Shown here: piece after piece, positions 1 through 5,109 of the stretch | Position numbering within the stretch: position 1 is the stretch's first letter | Layout of the letters: each line of letters starts with the position of its first letter | Origin: PNAI01 sp964575715 | GTDB taxonomy: Bacteria; Pseudomonadota; Alphaproteobacteria; Rhizobiales; Xanthobacteraceae | Reading direction: 5' to 3' | Assembly (NCBI GenBank): GCA_964575715.1 | Contig: CAZNSG010000004.1 | Span: 1 to 6,703, forward strand | Length of the DNA: 6,703 nt | The notes under the pieces: generated by a model | The model's database searches: none | What the model was told of the DNA's origin: nothing | The model's input: only the letters and a program-made list of their open reading frames with translations | Program-made: the position numbers and the translations under genes

Positions 1-995
1 GCGATCAGCGCCTGTAAATCGTCGCGGTCGGCGAGCGCGCGCGTGCGCGCCGGCGCCCAGACGCGCTCCAGCAGCGCGCGCGCGGCGGCCGGGGTCTTCG
101 CCATGGCATCGTCGAGCCGGTAGTGTGCAAAGCTGGCAAAGCCGAGCAGCTTGGCCCGCGCGGCGCGCAATCGCACCGTCTCGGCGATGATCGCCGCATT
201 GTCTGTCTCCCCGCCGCCCTCGCCGCGCGTCATCCAGGCGCGGAATATTTTTTCGCGCAGATCGCGCCGCGCTGAGAACTGCAAAAACGGCTCAACACTG
301 GAGCGCGACAGCGTGATGGCGTACTTGCCGCCCTGCCCGCGCTCCTCCGCCGCTCCCTGCGCCGCCGCGCGCAAAAAATCAGGCAGGCCGGCCAGCTCGT
401 CTTCGCTCTCCAGTACCAGCGCATAGGCCTGCTCGTCGGCCAGCACATTTTGCGAAAACGCCGTGCCGAGCGCGGCCAGCCGCTCGGTGAGAGTGGCAAG
501 TTTTTGCTTGTGCTCGTCGTCGAGCGCGGCGCCGCTGCGCTTAAAACTCGTCTGATAACGCTCAAGCACGCGCGCCTGCTCGGGCGTCAATGCCAGCCGC
601 TCGCGCGCTTGGTAAAGCGTGTCGATGCGCGCGTACAGCGCCGCATTCATGTGGATCGTGTTCCAGTGCTTGGCGAGCCGCGGCGCAAGCTCGCGCTCAA
701 GCGCGAGCAGCGCGTCGTTGGTGTCCGCGCCGGCGAGCAGGTCGAAAGTGTCGTTGACGCGCGCCAGCGCCCGCCCGCTCAATTCCAGCGCCGCGATGGT
801 GTTGTCAAACGACGGCGGGGCGGGATTTTGCGTTATCGCCACCACCTCCATCTCATGCTCGGCGAATGCGCGCGCGAACGCCGGCTCGAAATGCTCCGGC
901 CTGATCGCACCAAATGGCGGCACGCCGAACGGCGTGGACCACGCGGAGAAGAAGGGGTTAGAGGAAACCCGGCTATGCGCAGAAGATATGATCAT
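1..995 (-). CDS. M3-family metallopeptidase (Dcp / oligopeptidase A type), N-terminal part
   Basis: Zinc metallopeptidase of family M3, which in the cytoplasm cleaves short peptides, either as a peptidyl-dipeptidase (Dcp) or as an oligopeptidase. The 331 codons visible are the helical N-terminal half. Recognition rests on the family opening (NPFFSAWSTPFGVPPF at 13-28, then IRPEHFEPAF at 31-40 and FDNTIAALE at 63-71), the central FSARRDLREKIFRAW (240-254) and KLLGFASFAHYRLDDAMA (282-299). The zinc motif HExxH lies in the C-terminal half and is outside the window, so activity cannot be judged. Full-length members are about 680-700 residues. The start is the ATG at 995-993. It follows the toxin stop codon (999-997) by one base, and GGGAG (1004-1000) inside the toxin's last codons is the only ribosome-binding site, four bases from the ATG. 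The frame is open to the left edge. Dcp versus oligopeptidase A cannot be separated from this half. Confidence 0.9.
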   Translation of the reverse strand, partial: MIISSAHSRVSSNPFFSAWSTPFGVPPFGAIRPEHFEPAFARAFAEHEMEVVAITQNPAPPSFDNTIAALELSGRALARVNDTFDLLAGADTNDALLALERELAPRLAKHWNTIHMNAALYARIDTLYQARERLALTPEQARVLERYQTSFKRSGAALDDEHKQKLATLTERLAALGTAFSQNVLADEQAYALVLESEDELAGLPDFLRAAAQGAAEERGQGGKYAITLSRSSVEPFLQFSARRDLREKIFRAWMTRGEGGGETDNAAIIAETVRLRAARAKLLGFASFAHYRLDDAMAKTPAAARALLERVWAPARTRALADRDDLQALI

Positions 996-996
996 G

Positions 997-1281
997 TTAC
1001 TCCCGTGCCTCGCGGCCGTGAAAAATCCGCAGCATCACGAGCCGCTCGTTATCATAGCGATACTGAAATACGTAGGCCGCATTGAGAACCTGCAAGACGA
1101 TCTGCCGGTATTCCTCGCGGCCGGCGATCGGACGTCCGAGTAGCGGATGCTCGGACAGGATTTGCGCTTTGGCGATAATCTCGTCGGCGACAATCTTGGC
1201 AAGCCAGGGATGCTGTTGCTGGAGAAAGTTTGCAAATCGATCAAGATCGGCGAGCGCGTCGTCCGACCATTCGAGCTTCAT
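997..1281 (-). CDS. ParE/RelE-fold toxin of a type II toxin-antitoxin pair
   Basis: A 94-residue protein with the ParE-type plasmid-stabilisation toxin pattern: a Trp near the N-terminus (LEWSDDALADLDRFANFL, 3-20), a helical pair ending in LSEHPLLGRPI (42-52; the PxxGR element is P46-R50), a conserved Arg region (R55, R59), and C-terminal strands with YVFQYRYDNERLVMLRIFHGR (70-90, containing Y74, R75, R85 and H88). Family members either poison DNA gyrase (ParE) or cleave mRNA on ribosomes (RelE); the PxxGR and YxYR pattern favours the ParE side, but the target is inference. Its ATG overlaps the antitoxin stop as ATGA (1281-1278), the usual sign of translational coupling. Length is normal and no residue loss is seen. 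The M3 peptidase begins one base after its stop. Confidence 0.88.
   Translation of the reverse strand: MKLEWSDDALADLDRFANFLQQQHPWLAKIVADEIIAKAQILSEHPLLGRPIAGREEYRQIVLQVLNAAYVFQYRYDNERLVMLRIFHGREARE
1000..1004 (-). promoter_or_regulatory. Ribosome-binding site for the M3 peptidase, inside the toxin gene
   Basis: GGGAG on the minus strand, four bases upstream of the ATG at 995. It lies wholly within the final codons of the toxin gene, just before its TAA. Translation of the peptidase would therefore start where ribosomes finishing the toxin terminate, which suggests coupling. The spacing is slightly short for a free-standing site. Confidence 0.5.
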
Positions 1282-1547
1282 CGCTCAGGCCAGCGACGGA
1301 AAGCGGGTGTTCCCCAGGTCCGCAGCCAGCGCACGACCTCTTCATGAGGCCTGGTCGCGCCGCCGGATTCCACCGCCTTCCAACGGCGGTCCAGTTCGGC
1401 GATCTCCTCGGAATCGACGGCGATCGGCGCGCTGTCAAAGACCGCTAACTCCGCCACCAACTCGGCAACGCTCACGCCGCGCTCAGCGGCCCGCGTTTTC
1501 AGTGTCGCCGCGGTGGCTTCATCCACTTCGATGGTTTGCGTTTTCAT
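1278..1547 (-). CDS. ParD/CopG-like ribbon-helix-helix antitoxin
   Basis: An 89-residue antitoxin partner for the adjacent toxin. The N-terminus, KTQTIEVDEATAATLKTRAA (2-21), reads as the DNA-binding strand and first helix of a ribbon-helix-helix repressor, followed by RGVSVAELVAEL (23-34) as the second helix. The acidic middle and the Trp-rich tail (VVRWLRTWGTPAFRRWPE, 71-88) are the part expected to wrap the toxin. The ATG at 1547 is chosen over upstream in-frame starts because it begins at the KTQTIEV strand; a more upstream ATG at 1622 would add 25 residues with no family resemblance. The Shine-Dalgarno is weak (GGGG two bases before the ATG). Antitoxins of this type normally repress their own promoter, which would lie in 1548-1686; no operator palindrome is obvious there. 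Confidence 0.85.
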   Translation of the reverse strand: MKTQTIEVDEATAATLKTRAAERGVSVAELVAELAVFDSAPIAVDSEEIAELDRRWKAVESGGATRPHEEVVRWLRTWGTPAFRRWPER

Positions 1548-1686
1548 AACCCCAGCATAATGGAGCCATCGCGACTGTCCAAGTGACTGGCGCAGGGATA
1601 AATAGCCAACCGGCACCGCCACGTCGGTGGGCGTTTTGCCGATCCAGCCCTAATATTGTGTCCGGCCATGAAACGTGGAGATTTAA
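1548..1686. other. Divergent intergenic region between antitoxin and GlcG-like gene
   Basis: These 139 bases separate the leftward antitoxin gene from the rightward GlcG/HbpS-like gene and must carry both promoters if neither is transcribed from farther away. The only promoter-like element I can point to is TAATAT at 1651-1656, a good -10 match for the rightward gene, but no -35 hexamer is found at 16-18 bases. A weak stem (CGCCAC with GTGGGCG, about 1610-1632) is present but has no terminator shape for either gene. Confidence 0.35.
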
Positions 1687-2160
1687 ATGCCCGCGCTGAC
1701 CCTCGAGCAAGCCAACCGCATCATCACGGCCATCCTCAAGCGCGGCGCCAAGCTCGATTGCCGCCCGCTCGCGGTGATCGTGGTCGAGCCCGGCTGCAAG
1801 GTGAAGGCGTTCCAGAAGGAGGACGGCTCCTCCATGATCCGGTTCGAGATGGCTTTGGGCAAAGCCTACGCCGCGCTCGCGCTCGGCCGCTCGTCCAAGC
1901 TCGTGCGCGTGCGCGCCGAGGAGAAACCGATCTTCATGAAGTATTTGATCGCGGCGAGCGGCGAGCAGATTTTCCCCGAAGGCGGCGGGATGCAAATCCG
2001 CGATCGCGACGGCGAAGTGATCGGCGCTGTCGGCGTCACAGGAGATACCGAGGATCGCGACGAGGAGCTTGCCGCCCATGGCATCCATGCCGCGGGCCTG
2101 AAGACCGACGAGGACTGCAAGCACCTCGGCCGCCGCGGCGGCGTGCGGCTGACAAAATAA
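1687..2160 (+). CDS. GlcG/HbpS family (DUF336) protein
   Basis: A 157-residue protein of the GlcG/HbpS family (heme-binding/degrading HbpS-like domain). Visible family features are the N-terminal helix ALTLEQANRIITAIL (3-17), the strand LAVIVVEPGCKVKAFQKEDG (28-47), a helix with MALGKAYAALALGRSS (55-70), and the glycine-rich end PEGGG (97-101) followed by GEVIGAVGVTGD (109-120). It has no signal peptide, so it is probably cytoplasmic. Known members bind heme or corrinoid-type ligands or sit in glycolate and aromatic-degradation loci with poorly defined roles; the ligand here is unknown. The start is supported by GGAG at 1677-1680, six bases before the ATG. It is the first gene of the rightward block; a repeat element and 215 bases separate it from the TctC gene, so joint transcription is possible but not shown. 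Confidence 0.85.
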   Translation: MPALTLEQANRIITAILKRGAKLDCRPLAVIVVEPGCKVKAFQKEDGSSMIRFEMALGKAYAALALGRSSKLVRVRAEEKPIFMKYLIAASGEQIFPEGGGMQIRDRDGEVIGAVGVTGDTEDRDEELAAHGIHAAGLKTDEDCKHLGRRGGVRLTK

Positions 2161-2176
2161 TACCAGCTCTCTCAAT

Positions 2177-2278
2177 TCGTCATTCCGGCCGAGCGAAGCG
2201 AGAGCTGGAATCCATAACCACCGACGGCGATTATAGATTCCGGGCTCGCGGGCTAAAGCCCGCGCCCCGGAATGACGA
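2177..2278. repeat. Two-hairpin inverted-repeat element A (~102 bp)
   Basis: The ends are a perfect 12-base inverted repeat: TCGTCATTCCGG at 2177-2188 and CCGGAATGACGA at 2267-2278. Inside are two hairpins. The left one pairs ATTCCGGC with the later GCTGGAAT (2182-2189 with 2204-2211, one G-T pair). The right one (2237-2273) pairs ATTCCGGG and CGCGGGC, around a TAAA loop, with GCCCGCG and CCCGGAAT, with a small internal bulge. This resembles the short non-coding intergenic repeats common in Bradyrhizobium-like genomes. It lies 17 bases after the GlcG-like gene, where it could also act as a 3' mRNA stabiliser or weak terminator; there is no T-run. Confidence 0.8.
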
Positions 2279-2364
2279 GTCGATATTCATGCAGGTTGGT
2301 TTTCCTCTATTGAGCGCGGCATTCATGCTAAGGTGGACGCTATCCGATGCCGGCAAAAAACCGC

Positions 2365-2370
2365 AGGTGG
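2365..2370 (+). promoter_or_regulatory. Ribosome-binding site fixing the start of the first TctC gene
   Basis: AGGTGG, five bases before the ATG at 2376. It selects this ATG over two in-frame upstream ones at 2289 and 2325, which would only add repeat-derived and non-signal-like residues in front of the signal peptide. Confidence 0.6.
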
Positions 2371-2375
2371 CAACC

Positions 2376-3353
2376 ATGCGCAACTGCACGATGCTGGGTC
2401 CCATAGCCGCCTGCGCGCTGGCACTCGGCGGCAGCGCCGCGGCGCAAGATTGGCCGACGCGGCCGCTCACTATGGTGGTGCCGTTCGCCGCCGGCGGCCC
2501 GGTCGATTTGCTCGGCCGCCTGCTGCAGCCGCACTTAAGCGAGGCGCTGGGCCAGCAGGTTATCATCGAGAACGTCGGCGGCGCCGGCGGCATGGTCGGC
2601 TCCCTGCGCGTTGCGCAATCCCAGGATGGCCATCAATTCGTACTCGGCTCGATCGGCACGCACGCGCTCAACCAGTCGCTTTACAAAAAGCCGCTCTATA
2701 ATGTCGCCACCGATTTTGCCCCGGTGATCCTGATCGCCGACGCGCCCCTGGTGCTCATCGTGCGCAGGGATTTGCCCGCGAGCAACTTGACCGAGTTCAT
2801 CGCCTACGCCAAGGCGAACCACAGCAAGATGCAATATGGCTCGGGCGGCACCGGCACCTCCGCCCATATCGGCTGCGTGCTGCTCAACCAGGCGATGGGC
2901 GTTGAGATAACCCACATCCCCTATCGCGGCGGCGGACCGGCGATGCAGGACCTGATCGCCGGACGCATCGACTACGTGTGCAATTACCCCTCGACCGCGC
3001 TTCCCGCAGTGCAGGGCGGAACCGCCAAAGTGGTCGCAACATTGGCGCGCGCGCGCTCGACGGCGTTTCCTGAAATCGCAACGGCGCACGAGCAAGGGCT
3101 CAAAGACTTCGACGTCTCCGCCTGGAACGCCATGTTCATGCCCAGGAATTCAGCCCCGGCGATGGTGGACAAGCTTAACGCCGCTGCAAGCCGCGTGCTC
3201 GACATGCCGGCGGTGCGCAAGCGGCTCGACGACATCGGCCTGATCGTGGCAACGCGCGAGCGCAGAAGCCCGGCCTATCTCGCCAAGTTCGTCGCGGGCG
3301 AAATCGAGCGATGGTCCGCCCCAATCAAGGCGAGCGGGCTGAGCGTGGATTAG
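2376..3353 (+). CDS. TctC/Bug-family periplasmic solute-binding protein (first of two)
   Basis: Periplasmic binding protein of the tripartite tricarboxylate transporter (TTT) class, 325 residues, the usual family length. A signal peptide covers residues 1-23 (basic RN start, hydrophobic IAACALALGG, AAA then Q24). The mature protein opens with the family signature WPTRPLTMVVPFAAGGPVD (26-44), with a conserved Asp (D44) in the ligand loop, then GQQVIIENVGGAGG (59-72), SQDGHQFVLGS (82-92), the GSGGTGTSAH loop (155-164) and HIPYRGGGPAMQDL (180-193). TctC proteins bind carboxylates and similar ligands between two lobes and deliver them to TctA/TctB, neither of which is here. Ligand identity is unknown. 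Upstream lies repeat element A; downstream, 20 bases beyond the stop, an alternative ATG for the second binding protein begins. The gene appears intact. Confidence 0.92.
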   Translation: MRNCTMLGPIAACALALGGSAAAQDWPTRPLTMVVPFAAGGPVDLLGRLLQPHLSEALGQQVIIENVGGAGGMVGSLRVAQSQDGHQFVLGSIGTHALNQSLYKKPLYNVATDFAPVILIADAPLVLIVRRDLPASNLTEFIAYAKANHSKMQYGSGGTGTSAHIGCVLLNQAMGVEITHIPYRGGGPAMQDLIAGRIDYVCNYPSTALPAVQGGTAKVVATLARARSTAFPEIATAHEQGLKDFDVSAWNAMFMPRNSAPAMVDKLNAAASRVLDMPAVRKRLDDIGLIVATRERRSPAYLAKFVAGEIERWSAPIKASGLSVD

Positions 3354-3373
3354 AGCAAGTTCGGAACAACGAC

Positions 3374-4528
3374 ATGAACGAGCGATCGATATTGAGAATC
3401 TATTCCGCCGAAATCGATCCGGACTTCCCGCTCATTCCCGCGAACGCGGGAATCCAGAATTGCTCAAAGCGCCCATTCGTGGCGGCAATTGATTCTGGGT
3501 CCGCGCTTTCGCGGGGACGAGCGGAGAAGGATGCGCGATTCAACTCGGCCAAACACTGCCAAAGGTTGTGCTTTGCTGTTGCAGTCGCGGCCGCCGTCTT
3601 TGTCGAGACACATTCGGCCGGTGCGCAGACCTATCCCACGCGGCGCATTACCATCGTCGTTCCGTTCTCGCCGGCCACCGCGTTCGACACCATCGCGCGC
3701 GTGGCCGGGCAGAAACTTTCCGAACGCTGGGGCCAGCCGGTGGTCATCGACAACAAGCCGGGCGCCGCCGGCGCGCTCGGCGCGGAACTCGCGGCCAATT
3801 CACCGCCCGATGGCTACACGCTGATGACCGCCGGCGCGCCCATGACGGTGCATCCATCGATGATCAAGAATTTGCGCTACGACCCGATCGCAAGTTTTAC
3901 GCCCATCGGCGTGCTGGCAACCAACACGGTGGCGCTTGTCATCAATCCCGCGGTGTTTCCCGTCAATTCGCTCGACGAACTCATCGCCGCCGTGAAGGCC
4001 AAGCCCGGACACTACAATTATTCCTCGCCCGGCGTCGGCACATTGCAACAATTGGGCATGGAGCTGTTCAAGCAACAGCTCGGCCTCGACGTCGTGCATG
4101 TGCCCTATCGCGGACAGGCGCAAGCCGTCACCGACTTCCTCGGCGGGCAGGTTCACATGACCTTCATCGGCGTCAATTCGATATTGGCGCACGTGCGCGC
4201 GGGCAGATTGCGCATCATCGCAACCGCCGGCACCAAGCGCTCGCCCACCGTGCCGGAAATTCCGACGCTGGTCGAGCTCGGCCACCCAAGTCTCGATTTC
4301 GATCTGTGGTTCGGATTTCTCGCGCCGGCGAACACGCCGCAGCCCATTGTGCGCCTATGGGAGCAGGAGCTCGCCGCCATCAGCAAAATGCCCGATGTGC
4401 GCGAGGCACTCGAACGGCAGGGGCTCTCGCCCGCCTATATGGATTCCGCCGCGACCGGCACCCTGATGAAATCCGAAATCGCGCGCTGGCGCACCGTGGT
4501 GGAGAAAGCCGGAATCAAGCCGGAATAA
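3374..4528 (+). CDS. TctC/Bug-family periplasmic solute-binding protein (second), start uncertain
   Basis: Second TctC-type binding protein. The mature part is clear: AQTYPTRRITIVVPFSPAT, then FDTIAR with the conserved Asp, GQPVVIDNKPGAAGALG, the DGYTLM motif, YSSPGVGT, HVPYRGQAQAVTDFLGGQV and a normal C-terminus. The ligand loop reads SPATAFD rather than the commoner PGGPTD, so it belongs to a different subgroup from its neighbour; the two are clearly diverged. The 5' end is odd. As read, the frame opens at ATG 3374 (weak GGAA seven bases upstream), giving 384 residues whose first ~65 run through repeat element B before the hydrophobic signal core (LCFAVAVAAAVFV), far too long for a signal peptide. 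A better start at 3531 is one base out of frame; restoring one base gives about 332 residues, normal for the family. In-frame TTG 3566 is a poor alternative, having no spaced ribosome-binding site and no basic n-region. Confidence 0.85.
   Translation: MNERSILRIYSAEIDPDFPLIPANAGIQNCSKRPFVAAIDSGSALSRGRAEKDARFNSAKHCQRLCFAVAVAAAVFVETHSAGAQTYPTRRITIVVPFSPATAFDTIARVAGQKLSERWGQPVVIDNKPGAAGALGAELAANSPPDGYTLMTAGAPMTVHPSMIKNLRYDPIASFTPIGVLATNTVALVINPAVFPVNSLDELIAAVKAKPGHYNYSSPGVGTLQQLGMELFKQQLGLDVVHVPYRGQAQAVTDFLGGQVHMTFIGVNSILAHVRAGRLRIIATAGTKRSPTVPEIPTLVELGHPSLDFDLWFGFLAPANTPQPIVRLWEQELAAISKMPDVREALERQGLSPAYMDSAATGTLMKSEIARWRTVVEKAGIKPE
3430..3522. repeat. Two-hairpin inverted-repeat element B (~93 bp)
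   Basis: The left arm holds the 20-base palindrome ATTCCCGCG-AA-CGCGGGAAT (3434-3453). The right arm holds CCGCG-CTTT-CGCGG (3501-3514). The outer ends match as an inverted repeat: GCTCATTCCCGCG (3430-3442) against the complement of CGCGGGGACGAGC (3510-3522), 11 of 13 bases. Next to them CCAGAAT (3454-3460) faces ATTCTGG (3492-3498). The core resembles the widespread ATTCCC...GGGAAT short repeats (dRS3-like in Neisseria and similar ones in other proteobacteria). It differs in sequence from element A but shares its two-hairpin inverted layout. It ends one base before the ribosome-binding site at 3523, directly in front of the second TctC coding sequence. Confidence 0.8.
3523..3526 (+). promoter_or_regulatory. 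Ribosome-binding site with out-of-frame ATG before the second TctC gene
   Basis: GGAG (3523-3526, running on into AAGG) lies four bases before an ATG at 3531-3533. It is the best start signal in front of the second TctC gene, yet the ATG is one base out of register with the open frame encoding the signal peptide and mature protein. It bears on whether the native start has been lost by a single-base change. Confidence 0.5.
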
Positions 4529-4565
4529 GCCGGGGCGGCGCACTCCAATACCGTCACCACCGCGA

Positions 4566-4594
4566 TGGCAACAATCGAAATACTCTGCTATTCT
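4566..4594 (+). promoter_or_regulatory. Candidate sigma70-type promoter for the hydroxylase genes
   Basis: TATTCT (4589-4594) preceded by TG one base away (4586-4587) forms an extended -10, with TGGCAA (4566-4571) as a weak -35 at 17 bases. A transcript from about 4601 would have a leader of roughly 50 bases before the small-subunit ATG. The local sequence is AT-richer than its surroundings. Prediction only. Confidence 0.4.
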
Positions 4595-4603
4595 ATTTTC
4601 CAG

Positions 4604-4620
4604 GTTCGCGTAACTCGAAC
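4604..4620. promoter_or_regulatory. Inverted repeat at the predicted transcript start (possible operator)
   Basis: GTTCG (4604-4608) and CGAAC (4616-4620) form an inverted repeat with a 7-base spacer, just downstream of the candidate promoter; a further CGAAC half-site occurs at 4631-4635. The position suits a repressor site, but five-base arms arise easily by chance and no regulator gene is in the window. Confidence 0.25.
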
Positions 4621-4653
4621 AGCAAACAAGCGAACGCAAGGGAGACGGGGACA

Positions 4654-5106
4654 ATGGTTTCATTCACGCTGAACGCAAAGCGCGTCTCGGTCGAGGCCGA
4701 TTCGAAGACTCCGCTGTTGTGGGCCATCCGCGATTACGTCGGATTGACCGGCACGAAATACGGCTGCGGCGTGGCGTTGTGCGGCGCCTGCACCGTGCAC
4801 ATCAACGGCAAGGCGGAGCGCTCCTGCTCGGTGCAATTGGGGTCCGTCGCCGGCAAGAACGTCGTCACCATCGAGGGCCTCTCGGCCAATTCCTCGCATC
4901 CGCTGCAAAAGGCCTGGGTGGCCGAGGAAGTCCCGCAATGCGGCTACTGTCAGTCCGGCCAGATCATGCAGGCGGCCGAGCTGCTGGCGAAAAATCCAAT
5001 GCCGTCTCGCGCCCAGATCGTCGCCCACATGAATGGCAACATCTGCCGCTGCGGCACCTATCATCGCATCATTTCGGCCATCGAACGCGCCGCGCGGGAG
5101 GGCTAA
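4654..5106 (+). CDS. iorA: IorA-type [2Fe-2S] small subunit of a molybdenum hydroxylase
   Basis: Electron-transfer small subunit of the xanthine-dehydrogenase superfamily, isoquinoline 1-oxidoreductase alpha type, 150 residues (normal size). The N-terminal plant-type ferredoxin domain carries its four cluster ligands C38, C43, C46 and C58 (GCGVALCGACTVHINGK). The C-terminal four-helix domain holds the second cluster: C96 and C99 (QCGYCQSGQ) and C131 and C133 (ICRCGTY). All eight cysteines are present. Q100, next to C99, is the residue that in homologues contacts the molybdopterin cofactor. There is no signal peptide, so export would depend on the Tat signal of its partner. The start has AAGGGAG at 4638-4644 and GGGG at 4647-4650 before the ATG. 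The large subunit begins three bases after its stop. The gene symbol denotes the family; the substrate may not be isoquinoline. Confidence 0.92.
   Translation: MVSFTLNAKRVSVEADSKTPLLWAIRDYVGLTGTKYGCGVALCGACTVHINGKAERSCSVQLGSVAGKNVVTIEGLSANSSHPLQKAWVAEEVPQCGYCQSGQIMQAAELLAKNPMPSRAQIVAHMNGNICRCGTYHRIISAIERAAREG
5096..5102 (+). promoter_or_regulatory. Ribosome-binding site of the large subunit, inside the small-subunit gene
   Basis: GGGAGGG, seven bases before the ATG at 5110, formed by the last codons of the small-subunit gene. A strong site; with the three-base gap between the genes it implies coupled synthesis of the two subunits. Confidence 0.7.
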
Positions 5107-5109
5107 GTC

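Noticed and set aside
450..1143. Two overlapping plus-strand open frames opposite the M3 peptidase and toxin
   Set aside because: Composition is arginine- and alanine-rich antisense translation; the minus strand carries clear M3 and ParE motifs over the same bases.
1606..1640. Stem followed by TTTT that resembles a rho-independent terminator on the plus strand
   Set aside because: The stem is short with a bulge, and no rightward gene ends before it.
1519..2175. Minus-strand open frame opposite the GlcG-like gene
   Set aside because: Antisense shadow of a recognisable gene; no plausible start signal or domain.
1656..2375. A continuous open frame joining the GlcG-like region to the first TctC protein, suggesting a 565-residue fusion
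   Set aside because: It runs out of frame through the GlcG-like gene and through repeat element A; the ribosome-binding site at 2365 and the signal peptide fix the real start at 2376.
2177..3522. The two inverted-repeat elements taken as a CRISPR array
   Set aside because: Only two elements, different in sequence, over 1 kb apart, with no spacer periodicity.
3568..4653. Upstream extension of the [2Fe-2S] subunit frame back through the second TctC gene
   Set aside because: It is an out-of-frame reading of the TctC gene; the ATG at 4654 with AAGGGAG upstream gives the standard 150-residue subunit.
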